Assembly (NCBI GenBank): GCA_031273445.1
Contig: JAISRV010000003.1
Span: 1-8,723 of the forward strand
Length of the DNA stretch: 8,723 nt
Direction: 5' to 3'
From: Candidatus Adiutrix sp.
Lineage (GTDB): Bacteria > Desulfobacterota > Desulfarculia > Adiutricales > Adiutricaceae
Shown here: positions 1 through 5,993 of the stretch, in pieces
How positions within the stretch are numbered: the first letter of the stretch is position 1
Layout of the letters: every line of letters begins with the position of its first letter
Notes under the pieces: generated by a model
What the model was told of the DNA's origin: nothing
The model's input: the letters and a program-made list of their open reading frames with translations, nothing else
The model's database searches: none
Program-made: the position numbers and the translations under genes

Positions 1-531
1 CTTCCGGACGAAACCAGGCCGTCGCCTCTCGCGGGAGCGCCCTCGCCAGCCCTTGAACAGGCAACGCCTGAACAGGCGCCGCCTCCAGCCCCGGCTCCTA
101 TCACGGAACCGGCGGCCCCGGCCAAGGCGGCCGCGCCCGGAAACAAGCTGGCCGAAGCCGTGCTTGAAGCCTATTCAGGACGCATGGCCATTTTCTCTTT
201 CGGCGAAAAGCCGGTTGAAGGGCTGACCGCCAAAAACGCGGTGGGGCACACTCCGGGACACACGGCCTTTTTACTTGAATCCGGCGGGGAAAAACTGCTG
301 TTCATCGGCGATCTGCTGCACGCCGCCGCGTTGCAGTTTCCCTACCCTGAGATGTGCGCCAGCTATGATCGCGACCAGAGCCAGGCCGTGATCAGCCGCA
401 GAAATATTTTGAATGAAGCGGCCGACCTGAATATGCCTGTCGCTGGCGCTCATATTCCCCACAGCGGCGTGGGGCTTGTGGCGAAAAGCGGCGACGGCTT
501 TGCTTTCACTGTGGTGCCGCCTGCCCGCTAA
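1..531 (+). CDS. MBL-fold metallo-hydrolase, 3' part only
   Basis: The reading frame is open from the first base to a TAA at 529-531, so the 5' part lies outside the window. The C-terminal half of a metallo-beta-lactamase domain is clear. The sequence GHTPGHT (from base 244) holds the metal-binding histidine, FIGD (301-312) supplies the bridging Asp, and GAHIPH (445-462) supplies the last His. The stretch LLHAAALQFPYPE and the ending AHIPHSGVG resemble the secreted MBL hydrolases that often carry a signal peptide. The N-terminal HxHxDH motif must lie upstream. The substrate cannot be told; the fold covers lactonases, thioesterases and others. The first 50 codons are very rich in Pro and Ala and appear to interrupt the domain, because the normal segment just before the GHTPGHT strand follows at once. 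An internal GTG at 160 is not the true start, since the frame stays open upstream. cobO starts 13 nt downstream, so the two are probably co-transcribed. Confidence 0.85.
   Translation, partial: LPDETRPSPLAGAPSPALEQATPEQAPPPAPAPITEPAAPAKAAAPGNKLAEAVLEAYSGRMAIFSFGEKPVEGLTAKNAVGHTPGHTAFLLESGGEKLLFIGDLLHAAALQFPYPEMCASYDRDQSQAVISRRNILNEAADLNMPVAGAHIPHSGVGLVAKSGDGFAFTVVPPAR
55..84 (+). repeat. 15-nt tandem duplication in the MBL gene
   Basis: Two copies (55-69 and 70-84) of gaacaggcaacgcct / gaacaggcgccgcct match at 13 of 15 bases and encode EQATP-EQAPP. They lie in the Pro/Ala-rich insertion of the hydrolase and keep the frame. Slippage or unequal exchange could have lengthened this linker. Confidence 0.8.
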
Positions 532-544
532 CGGAGGACCAGCT

Positions 545-1069
545 ATGGGAACAGGCCTCATCCTGGTCAATACGGGCCCCGGCAAAGGCAAAACCACGGC
601 CGCGCTGGGCACGGCCATACGCGCTTTAGGCCAGGGCTTCAAGGTGGCCTTTCTTCAGTTCATCAAAAATCAGGAAACCGGCGAAAGCTTGTTTTTAAAG
701 GCTTATGCCCAAGCCCACCCCGACCGCCTGTATTACAACCGCCTGGGGTTGGGCTGTCTGCGGGGCGAACCGGCTGAAGAAGACCTGGCCAAAGCCGCCG
801 AAGCGATGGCCGAAGCCGACGAACTGCTGCGGGGCGACTACGGGCTGGTGGTGCTTGATGAGATATGCGTGGCGATGGCCCGGGGACTCATCAAGGTAGA
901 GGCGGCGACGGAACTGATAAGATCGCGCCCGGCGGCCATGAATCTGATCCTCACTGGCCGCGGCTGCCCTGATGAAATAATTGCTCTGGCCGACACGGTC
1001 ACTGAAATGAAGGTGCTCAAACATGCCTATGAAAACGGCGTCCCGGCCCGGCGCGGCCTGGAATTCTAA
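545..1069 (+). CDS. cobO: Cob(I)yrinic acid a,c-diamide adenosyltransferase
   Basis: This 174-residue protein is a CobA/CobO/BtuR-type ATP:corrinoid adenosyltransferase. The family transfers the 5'-deoxyadenosyl group of ATP to Co(I) of corrinoids in the cytoplasm, in cobalamin synthesis and salvage. A P-loop of the family type, GPGKGKTT, sits at residues 11-18. A Walker B-like VVLDE is at 102-106. The C-terminal block LTGRGCPDEIIALADTVTEM followed by KHAYENGVPARRGLEF matches the family signature. Length is normal for the family. The ATG at 545 is chosen because GGAGG (533-537) lies 7 nt upstream and the P-loop starts at the usual distance; the frame is open further upstream to 476 but that would overlap the hydrolase. 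The usual GxGF segment reads GLGCLRGEP here (residues 68-76), a mild departure. cobO, cobA and btuR are synonyms across species. Confidence 0.93.
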   Translation: MGTGLILVNTGPGKGKTTAALGTAIRALGQGFKVAFLQFIKNQETGESLFLKAYAQAHPDRLYYNRLGLGCLRGEPAEEDLAKAAEAMAEADELLRGDYGLVVLDEICVAMARGLIKVEAATELIRSRPAAMNLILTGRGCPDEIIALADTVTEMKVLKHAYENGVPARRGLEF

Positions 1070-1080
1070 TGAACGGCGCG

Positions 1081-1112
1081 GCGGCGATTCTTTTCGGGGC
1101 GAGAATCGCTGC
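1081..1112 (+). other. Hairpin between cobO and the beta-helix gene
   Basis: Bases 1081-1091 pair with 1102-1112 (11 bp including one G-U), with a perfect core of gcgattct against agaatcgc and a 10-nt loop. No T-run follows, so it is not a classical terminator. It could be an mRNA-processing or stability element in the 88-nt spacer; the role is unknown. Confidence 0.55.
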
Positions 1113-1157
1113 GGCGCGGCAACCTGGAATAAACATCCAGAGGCGGAGGGTTAGCGT

Positions 1158-1967
1158 TTGTGGTACAGCCCTGACAATTTTTTTGACCTGGAGCGGATGT
1201 CCGATACGCCGGCGGCGGCCATATTCAACGACCTGACTTACGTCTGGGAAGTTTTGGACCACCTGGAACCATTCATTCGCCGGCGGATAAAACCAAATGT
1301 GGCGCCCCTCCGCGCGTGCGGCGTCATGGTCATGGCGCCGGCCGCCATCGACGCCGAAGGCGCCGTTCACCACGGCGTGACCTATGAACTAGGCGACCCG
1401 GCCAAGGGCGGGCTCAAAATTTTCCGGCACGGCCGCCTCCTCTCCGAGGCCGCTCTCATTATGCCTGGAGTCGTTCTGGCCGACGACGACATAGAAATCG
1501 GCGCCGGCGCCCTGGTGGAAAGCGGCGCCATGATCAAAGGCCCCACCATAATCGGGCCGTATTCGGAGGTGCGCCAGACCGCCTATGTGCGCGGCGTGGT
1601 CATGTCTTCGCCCGGCGCGGTCATAGGCCACGCCACCGAAGCCAAGAACGCCCTTCTGTTGGCGGGCGCCAAGGCCGGCCACTTCGCCTATCTGGGCGAC
1701 AGCGTTCTCGGCCGTGAAGTCAATCTGGGCGCCGGCGCCAAGCTGGCCAACCTGAAAATGAACGACAGCCCCTATGTCTTCAGGTTTGAAGGTCAGCGCT
1801 TTACCGTCAAACGTCGCAAATTCGGCGCCATCATCGGCGACTATACCGAAATCGGCTGCAACGCGGTCGCCAACCCCGGCACACTGCTGGGCCGCGCAAT
1901 CAGAGTGATGCCCAACGCCGCCCTGGCCCCCGGCTATCGTTCGGGCGGCTCATTTTTGAACGGTTGA
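1158..1967 (+). CDS. Left-handed beta-helix (GlmU C-domain-like) acyltransferase-type protein
   Basis: This 269-residue protein starts at TTG 1158. GGAGGG (1145-1150) lies 7 nt upstream, and an in-frame TAG at 1152 excludes longer forms. Residues 1-60 contain the YSPDNFFDL...IFNDLTYVWEVLDHL region typical of a family often named UDP-N-acetylglucosamine diphosphorylase-like, which lacks the GlmU nucleotidyltransferase domain. Residues about 100-260 form hexapeptide repeats of a left-handed beta-helix. GHATEAKNALLLAGAKAGH and FAYLGD (157-181) align with the GlmU acetyltransferase site: K163, H175 (the position of the GlmU catalytic His) and Y178 are kept. This suggests acetyl or acyl transfer to a nucleotide sugar, but the true substrate is unknown. 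Residues about 62-95 (DAEGAVHHGVTYELGDP onward) look like an insertion before the helix. The transglycosylase gene follows after 1 nt, which fits a cell-envelope role. Confidence 0.8.
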   Translation: MWYSPDNFFDLERMSDTPAAAIFNDLTYVWEVLDHLEPFIRRRIKPNVAPLRACGVMVMAPAAIDAEGAVHHGVTYELGDPAKGGLKIFRHGRLLSEAALIMPGVVLADDDIEIGAGALVESGAMIKGPTIIGPYSEVRQTAYVRGVVMSSPGAVIGHATEAKNALLLAGAKAGHFAYLGDSVLGREVNLGAGAKLANLKMNDSPYVFRFEGQRFTVKRRKFGAIIGDYTEIGCNAVANPGTLLGRAIRVMPNAALAPGYRSGGSFLNG

Positions 1968-1968
1968 C

Positions 1969-4035
1969 ATGCATTTCAGCGCCGTCATCGCCGCCGTTTT
2001 CTTAAGTTCTCTGCCGGTCATGAATCCGCCCCGCACGCCGCCGGACGCGGACGCGCCTGTTTTCTGGGAGACCCCCGTCTCCAGGGCCGCCCCCGGCCGG
2101 ACGCGCGACGAATGGGCTATTTACCCGCCGGAGACCGCAGCCAAAATAACGGCCAGCCTGGCCATAAATATAGAACGGGGCAACGCTGAAGCGATTGACT
2201 TTCTTAAAAGCGAAACCGACCCCCTTTTGGTTGAGCGGAGGGCTTGGCTGCGCTATCTGGCGCGCGACTACGACGGCGCGCAGAGCGACTATGAAAGAGT
2301 TCTGGCCTCCGGCGACCGCGGCGTGGCCCGTTCTCTGGCCCTGGCCGGCTATCAGGCGACTTTGGAGGCCAGGGCTTCCGTCCTGGGCGACCTCTCCGCT
2401 TACGGCCCTCTGATCAAAAGTCTTAAAGACGAATGGCGCAACGAGGCGGCCTTAAGCCGCCTGCCGGATATTTATGCCCGGCCCGGCCTGCCGAAGGAAA
2501 CACGCGACTTTATCAGACAACAGGAGCCCATCCTGAATCTGCGCCTCGGCCGTTTCGACCGGGCGGCGGAACTTCTGTCCAAGCCCCTGAACGGGGCGGA
2601 AGTCAAATGGCTGGCCCAGGCTGAGACGCGGCGGGGCAATTTTAAAAAAGCCGCCGAACTGCGGCTGGGGCTGGCTTTGAAAGCCGCGTCGGGCCGCGCC
2701 AGGGCCGCTGAAATGAAAACGGCCTTTCTGACGCTGGCCAGAGGCGGCCTTTTTGAAGAAGCCCTGTCTTTGGCGGAAAGATGCCCCGAAATAAAAGCCT
2801 TCGACGGTTTTGCCTGGCATCTGGGGCTGGCCGCCTTAATGGCCGGGGAACGCCGGACGGCCCGCGAGCATTTTGAAGCGGTCATCCAGGATAACGCCCA
2901 GCTCCAGCGTCGCCAGGCGGCCCGTTATTTCCTGGCCCGCGCCCTGGAAATGGACGGCCGCCGGGCTGAAGCGCGTCTCAACTACAAAAAAGCCGCGGAA
3001 GGCCCTTTCAGCTATTACCGTCTGCTGGCCTTGGGCCGTCTCTCCGGGCCGGGCGGAAAAAACCTGGACGCGCCCATGGCCCGCCTTCTGGAGCCGGGGC
3101 CCCCGGGCCGCGACTGCGACAGCCTCGGCTATCACTTGTGGATCAGCGAAAAAGGGCTGGGCCCGGTCGAGCTTGAAGAGGCTGCGGACGCGCTGGCCGC
3201 GCTGGGGAATTTGTTCGAAGCGTCCAGCCGCTCTCAAGAGGCCTTTGACGCAGCTTTCGTCGACGCCCTGACTAAACGCGACTGGCAAGCCGCTTACAAG
3301 ACGCTACGCCGGCATGAGGCTTGGCTGACCGGAAAAAATATGGCCGTAAAGCCGGCCGCCGGAAAAACATGGCTGCCGGTCGCGGCCACCGTGGCCGCAC
3401 GCGCGGGCGATTACCGCCTGGCCGTACGCCTCCTCTCCCGCGTAAAAAGCGGTCCGCCGTCAAACGGCCTGAAAAGGTGGAGCCACCCTTTGGTCTACAG
3501 CCGCGAGATTCTCGCCGCTCACCGTCAATACGGCCTGTCGCCGCAACTGCTGCTGGCCCTGATCCGCACCGAGAGCGCCTACCAGCCTGACGTCATCTCC
3601 GCCTCGAACGCCCGCGGCCTGATGCAGCTTCTGCCGGCCACGGCCGACAAAATCAACGAGATTCTGGAACCGGGGCCGGCGGAGCAGTCTTCAGATTATC
3701 TGTCTTCAGACTATCTATGGCTTTTCGATCCCGGCCTGAACATCAGCCGGGGCGCGTGGTATCTGAACGAGCTGATACAGGGCTTCGGGGATGTCGCCCT
3801 GGCCCTGGCCGGATACAATGGCGGCCCATACAACATAAAAAGTCTCATCGAAGCCAAACCGGGCCAGCCTATTGATCTTTTCATAGAAACGCTGCCCTTT
3901 GAAGAGACCGGCCGCTACGTCAAAAAAATCATGGAAAGCCGCTATATTTACGAATACGTCTATCTGGGCGAAGCGGCTTTGCCGGACCTGACCGGTCCGG
4001 CCGCGGCGCCGAAGGCCAGTCTACCAGCTTTTTAG
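1969..4035 (+). CDS. slt: Slt-type soluble lytic murein transglycosylase
   Basis: This 688-residue protein should cleave the MurNAc-GlcNAc bond of peptidoglycan in the periplasm, forming 1,6-anhydro ends. Residues about 50-480 are Ala/Leu-rich helical repeats, like the superhelical U-shaped domain of Slt70. The catalytic SLT domain covers about 510-660. It has the catalytic Glu535 in RTES, ARGLMQLLPAT (548-558), AGYNGGP (614-620) and the PFEETGRYV motif (643-651). Length is close to Slt70 plus a tail. The N-terminus (MHFSAVIAAVFLSSLPVM) is hydrophobic but has no basic residue and no lipobox Cys, so it is an atypical signal peptide. The ATG starts 1 nt after the preceding TGA, with no good ribosome binding site, so translation is probably coupled. 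A 5-residue in-frame duplication lies in the catalytic domain at 574-583. Confidence 0.92.
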   Translation: MHFSAVIAAVFLSSLPVMNPPRTPPDADAPVFWETPVSRAAPGRTRDEWAIYPPETAAKITASLAINIERGNAEAIDFLKSETDPLLVERRAWLRYLARDYDGAQSDYERVLASGDRGVARSLALAGYQATLEARASVLGDLSAYGPLIKSLKDEWRNEAALSRLPDIYARPGLPKETRDFIRQQEPILNLRLGRFDRAAELLSKPLNGAEVKWLAQAETRRGNFKKAAELRLGLALKAASGRARAAEMKTAFLTLARGGLFEEALSLAERCPEIKAFDGFAWHLGLAALMAGERRTAREHFEAVIQDNAQLQRRQAARYFLARALEMDGRRAEARLNYKKAAEGPFSYYRLLALGRLSGPGGKNLDAPMARLLEPGPPGRDCDSLGYHLWISEKGLGPVELEEAADALAALGNLFEASSRSQEAFDAAFVDALTKRDWQAAYKTLRRHEAWLTGKNMAVKPAAGKTWLPVAATVAARAGDYRLAVRLLSRVKSGPPSNGLKRWSHPLVYSREILAAHRQYGLSPQLLLALIRTESAYQPDVISASNARGLMQLLPATADKINEILEPGPAEQSSDYLSSDYLWLFDPGLNISRGAWYLNELIQGFGDVALALAGYNGGPYNIKSLIEAKPGQPIDLFIETLPFEETGRYVKKIMESRYIYEYVYLGEAALPDLTGPAAAPKASLPAF
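3688..3717 (+). repeat. 15-nt tandem duplication in the SLT domain
   Basis: Bases 3688-3702 and 3703-3717 (tcttcagattatctg / tcttcagactatcta) match at 13 of 15 positions and encode SSDYL-SSDYL. The repeat sits in the loop just before the LFDPGLNI segment of the transglycosylase domain. Both mismatches are silent third-position changes, so the peptide repeat is exact. Confidence 0.85.
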
Positions 4036-4108
4036 GAAAGGTAAGCGGCGGCCACTTTTTAAAACTATTCGCCTACACCCGAGAACTGCCGAATAAAAAT
4101 CGCCGTCC

Positions 4109-4137
4109 TTGACATCTGATCGCGCCTGGGTTATATT
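4109..4137 (+). promoter_or_regulatory. Sigma-70-type promoter for the nik operon
   Basis: The -35 box TTGACA (4109-4114, exact consensus) and -10 box TATATT (4132-4137, 5 of 6) are separated by 17 nt. Transcription would start near 4144 and read nikK. It is the best promoter match I found in the window. Confidence 0.75.
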
Positions 4138-4143
4138 TGATGG

Positions 4144-4159
4144 GACTTCAGAAGAAGTC
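4144..4159 (+). other. Short hairpin at the predicted 5' end of the nik mRNA
   Basis: GACTTC-AGAA-GAAGTC is a perfect 6-bp stem with a 4-nt loop beginning at the predicted start site. Flanking GG (4142-4143) and CC can extend it with a bulge. It could protect the 5' end, or act as an operator dyad at the start site. Confidence 0.5.
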
Positions 4160-4166
4160 TCCCCAA

Positions 4167-4195
4167 GTCATATGTGAACTTATGACCAAGGTCAT
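4167..4195 (+). promoter_or_regulatory. Overlapping dyads, candidate operator
   Basis: GTCATA (4167-4172) and TATGAC (4181-4186) form a perfect inverted repeat with an 8-nt spacer. ATGACC (4182-4187) and GGTCAT (4190-4195) form a second one with a 2-nt spacer, sharing the middle half-site. Three GTCAT half-sites lie just downstream of the promoter of a nickel operon, so a metal-responsive repressor such as NikR is a reasonable guess. The spacing differs from the Escherichia coli NikR site (GTATGA-N16-TCATAC), so the regulator is not identified. Confidence 0.45.
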
Positions 4196-4196
4196 G

Positions 4197-4237
4197 AAGG
4201 CCGGCCCCAAACTTTCAGTATTGGGAACGGCCTTTTT
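4197..4237 (+). terminator. Terminator-like hairpin in leader element A
   Basis: AAGGCCG (4197-4203) pairs with CGGCCTT (4228-4234), followed inside by a 2x2 internal loop and CCCAA (4206-4210) pairing with TTGGG (4221-4225). The terminal loop is 10 nt. Five T residues (4233-4237) follow, two of them in the stem. It may be an attenuator for nikK, or a terminator for transcripts coming from upstream genes. Confidence 0.55.
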
Positions 4238-4276
4238 ATGTTCAGGCTCCTGGCGGCTGATCGCGTGGAAGTCATG

Positions 4277-4317
4277 AAAGCCGGCCCAGATTTTTACAGT
4301 ATTGGGAACGATTTTTT
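4277..4317 (+). terminator. Terminator-like hairpin in leader element B
   Basis: The same fold as in element A is kept but weaker. AAAGCCG (4277-4283) pairs with CGATTTT (4309-4315) with one C-A mismatch and one G-U, and CCCA (4285-4288) pairs with TGGG (4303-4306). Six T residues (4312-4317) close it. The loop sequence cagtattgggaacg is the same in both copies, which suggests a shared RNA function. Confidence 0.4.
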
Positions 4318-4396
4318 GATATTCAGGCTCTTGGCGGCTAATAGCGTCGACGAGCCGGGCGATTTCATTTTTACCTTAAAAAGCGAGGGAATGTTT

Positions 4397-5194
4397 ATGA
4401 AGGTCTTTTGTTCTTTGACTCTGGCCAGCGCCATTTTTTTGGGCGTCCCCCTGGCCGCGCAGGCTCATTTCGGCATGGTCATTCCTTCCAAACCCGCCGT
4501 CATGGAAATACAGGAAGCTGAGGTGACGGTGGACGTCAGGTTTTGGCACCCTTTCGAGAATGCCGGGATGGATTTGGAGAAGCCAAAAAAATTTCAGGTT
4601 TTTAACGGCGGTAAAGCCGTCAATCTCATGCCTGAGCTGAAAGAGGGGAAACTGAGAAACTTCAAAACATGGACCGTAGATTACAAAATCGAGCGCCCCG
4701 GGCTTTATGTTTTCGCTCTGGAGCCGGCGCCTTACTGGGAGCCTGAAGAAGACAAGTTTATAATTCATTACACTAAAGCCTATGTGAGCGCTTTCGGCGA
4801 CGACGCGGGCTGGAATGAGCCGGTCGGCCTCAAAACCGAAATCGTGCCTCTGACCAACCCCACCGGGCTTTATGCCGGAGGGCTTTTCACCGGGCGGGTT
4901 CTGTTGGACGGCAAACCCGCGCCCGGCAGCGAAATTGAGGCGGAATGGAGCCCCGGCCAGGACAAAATGGGTCAAGCCCCCCATGAGGCCATGATCACTC
5001 TGTCTCTAGTGGCCGACGAAAACGGCGTCTTCAGTTTCGCCGCGCCTAAAAGCGGCTGGTGGGGCTTCGCCGCCCTGAACGAGGCTGACTATAAGCTTAA
5101 ACAGGCTGGCCAGGACAAAGACGTGGAACTGGGCGGCGTCGTCTGGGTTTACTTCCATGAAATGAAAGAGGCGGTTCCTTACGCCGGAGAATGA
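4397..5194 (+). CDS. nikK: NikK, periplasmic DUF4198 protein of a nickel ECF transporter
   Basis: This 265-residue secreted protein has a signal peptide (MKVFCSLTLASAIFLGVPLA, then AQA) with likely cleavage before His24. The mature protein begins HFGMVIPS and continues RFWHPFENAGMDLEKP (49-64), the pattern of DUF4198 proteins encoded with Ni/Co ECF transporters. These are thought to help deliver or capture nickel outside the membrane. The domain is beta-rich, with LYVFALEPAPYWEPEEDKFI (103-122) and an Ig-like C-terminal part (about 155-255) ending WVYFHEMKEAVPYAGE. ATG 4397 is chosen over ATG 4391 because GAGG (4385-4388) then has an 8-nt spacer. The frame is open up to 4238 but that would bury the signal peptide. 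It is the first gene after the operon promoter, and 165 nt with a tandem repeat separate it from nikL. Confidence 0.88.
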   Translation: MKVFCSLTLASAIFLGVPLAAQAHFGMVIPSKPAVMEIQEAEVTVDVRFWHPFENAGMDLEKPKKFQVFNGGKAVNLMPELKEGKLRNFKTWTVDYKIERPGLYVFALEPAPYWEPEEDKFIIHYTKAYVSAFGDDAGWNEPVGLKTEIVPLTNPTGLYAGGLFTGRVLLDGKPAPGSEIEAEWSPGQDKMGQAPHEAMITLSLVADENGVFSFAAPKSGWWGFAALNEADYKLKQAGQDKDVELGGVVWVYFHEMKEAVPYAGE

Positions 5195-5335
5195 GGCTTC
5201 CGGGACTTTATGACCAGGCCGCCTTTCATCATCAGCCCGACCGCGCGGCTTGAAACAAAACGCCGGGGAATGAGATTTCCGGGACTTTTAGTCGGGCCGT
5301 ATTGCCGCCGGCCCGGCCGCACGGCTTGAAACAAA
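5181..5335 (+). repeat. Two tandem ~78-nt elements spanning the nikK end and nikK-nikL gap
   Basis: Copy C (5181-5259) begins inside the last five codons of nikK. Copy D is 5260-5335. The first 30 nt match at about 26 positions (acgccggngaatgag then ttccgggactt), and the last 25 nt (gcccg...cggcttgaaacaaa) are nearly the same. The centre has diverged. Both copies can form a stem just before cttgaaacaaa: GCCGC (5218-5222) with GCGGC (5245-5249) in C, and GCCGT (5296-5300) with ACGGC (5321-5325) in D. The C-G to T-A exchange keeps pairing. The repeat fills the 165-nt space between the two genes, which otherwise shows only the nikL ribosome binding site. Confidence 0.75.
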
Positions 5336-5359
5336 CAAAATACTTCCGAGGCGGTTATT

Positions 5360-5992
5360 ATGGGCCTGTCCCGCAGATGTTCAGCGACTGGAATCGCGCT
5401 TATTTTAAGCCTGGTATTTTTCGTTTCCCCGGCCGCGGCCCACTCAATTTATATTTTCGCTTTTCCGGACGATTCGCAAATCTGCACCAACAGCTATTTT
5501 GGCGGCAAAGCCAAGGTCCGCGGCGGTCAAGTCAGCATGGCCGCGGTTTCGGGCGAGATTCTGGCCACAGCTAAAACCGACGAGGCGGGCAACGCCTGCT
5601 TTGACCGCCCGGAGCGGATTCAGGACCTGATTTTTACGGTAGAAGCCAGCGGCGGCCACCGGGCCGAATTCAAAATGCCGGCCTCTGAGCCGGCGGCCGG
5701 CAGCTCAGCCTATGATTCGAACGATGGCCGGCCGGCCCCGGAAACGATGGCCGGCGAACAGGCCGCCGGCGCAGCCTGGCCCTCGACCCGCGCCGGGTCT
5801 CTGACCAGGGACGATTTACGCCAGGCTCTGTCGCCGATTATGCTGAAGCTGGCCGAAATGGAGAGCGCTCAAAACAGCCGGATCAATCTTAAAGACGTCG
5901 TCGGCGGGCTGGGCTGGCTTCTCGGCCTGGCCGGCGTCGCCTTTTTTGCCGCCGGCCGCAAAAACAAGACCCGAATTAAGGAGAGGTCCTGA
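5360..5992 (+). CDS. nikL: NikL, membrane-anchored accessory protein of a nickel ECF transporter
   Basis: This 210-residue protein has an N-terminal signal peptide (about 1-27, ending SPAAA), so the mature form would begin HSIYIFAF. A small beta-rich periplasmic domain (28-105; FGGKAKVRGG, Cys42, Cys80) follows. Then comes a Pro/Ala/Gly-rich linker (about 106-147), a helical segment LTRDDLRQALSPIMLKLAEM (148-167), and one C-terminal membrane helix (VVGGLGWLLGLAGVAFFAAG, 180-199) with a basic tail. This is the NikL layout known from NikMN-less nickel ECF systems, where NikK and NikL take the place of NikN. GAGG (5348-5351) lies 8 nt before ATG 5360. nikM starts 1 nt after the stop, so the two are coupled. 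The linker holds an out-of-phase 13-nt repeat. Confidence 0.85.
   Translation: MGLSRRCSATGIALILSLVFFVSPAAAHSIYIFAFPDDSQICTNSYFGGKAKVRGGQVSMAAVSGEILATAKTDEAGNACFDRPERIQDLIFTVEASGGHRAEFKMPASEPAAGSSAYDSNDGRPAPETMAGEQAAGAAWPSTRAGSLTRDDLRQALSPIMLKLAEMESAQNSRINLKDVVGGLGWLLGLAGVAFFAAGRKNKTRIKERS
5720..5755 (+). repeat. Spaced 13-nt direct repeat in the nikL linker
   Basis: aacgatggccggc occurs exactly at 5720-5732 and 5743-5755. The 23-nt offset is not a multiple of three, so the copies are read in different frames (NDGR and TMAG). The surrounding linker is full of GGCCGG, so part of the match may be due to simple composition. Confidence 0.6.
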
Positions 5993-5993
5993 C

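Larger units (their letters stand above)
4191..4351 (+). repeat. Two tandem ~80-nt elements in the nik leader
   Basis: Copy A (4191-4270) and copy B (4271-4351) are about 80% identical by eye, with a 1-nt insertion in B. The best-kept blocks are gtcatgaa, agccgg/ggccgg, cagtattgggaacg (exact in both) and ttcaggct-n-tggcggct. Each copy contains a hairpin followed by T residues and a second small hairpin, CAGG-CT-CCTG in A, which becomes CAGG/CTTG in B and still pairs through a G-U. A weak third partial match begins near 4353. See the separate hairpin entries. Confidence 0.85.
4036..4396 (+). promoter_or_regulatory. Control region and 5' leader of the nickel operon
   Basis: These 361 nt between the transglycosylase gene and nikK hold no convincing gene. 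In order there are about 70 nt with nothing recognised, a sigma-70 promoter, a short 5' hairpin, overlapping GTCAT/ATGAC dyads, two tandem 80-nt elements each with a terminator-like hairpin, and a ribosome binding site (GAGG, 4385-4388). The frame of nikK is open back through the second element, but it lacks protein-like features. The predicted leader of about 250 nt is long enough for RNA-based control. Confidence 0.7.

Noticed and set aside
1069..1236. 55-codon ORF whose ATG overlaps the cobO stop (TAATG)
   Set aside because: The overlap invites coupling, but the product is Arg/Ala-rich without any family resemblance and overlaps the start of the well-supported beta-helix gene.
4036..4062. 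Possible terminator after the transglycosylase gene (aagcggcggccacttttt)
   Set aside because: The stem would need mismatches and a loop that is too small; the hairpin of leader element A is a better terminator candidate.
4140..4277. 45-codon ORF from ATG 4140 through leader element A
   Set aside because: The ATG lies upstream of the predicted transcription start, has no ribosome binding site, and the peptide has no recognisable feature.
4316..4344. Second possible promoter TTGATA-N17-TAATAG
   Set aside because: The -35 is good but the -10 matches only 3 of 6 consensus bases, and it overlaps the T-run of hairpin B.
4238..4396. N-terminal extension of nikK from ATG 4238
   Set aside because: The frame is open and the FRLLAA peptide repeats in frame, but it lies within the tandem repeat and hairpin region, has no ribosome binding site in a sensible place, and would bury the signal peptide that starts at 4397.
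4138..4396. Cobalamin or NiCo riboswitch in the nik leader
   Set aside because: No B12-box-like block was seen, and the repeated hairpin does not match what I remember of the NiCo four-way junction. A covariance-model scan would settle this.
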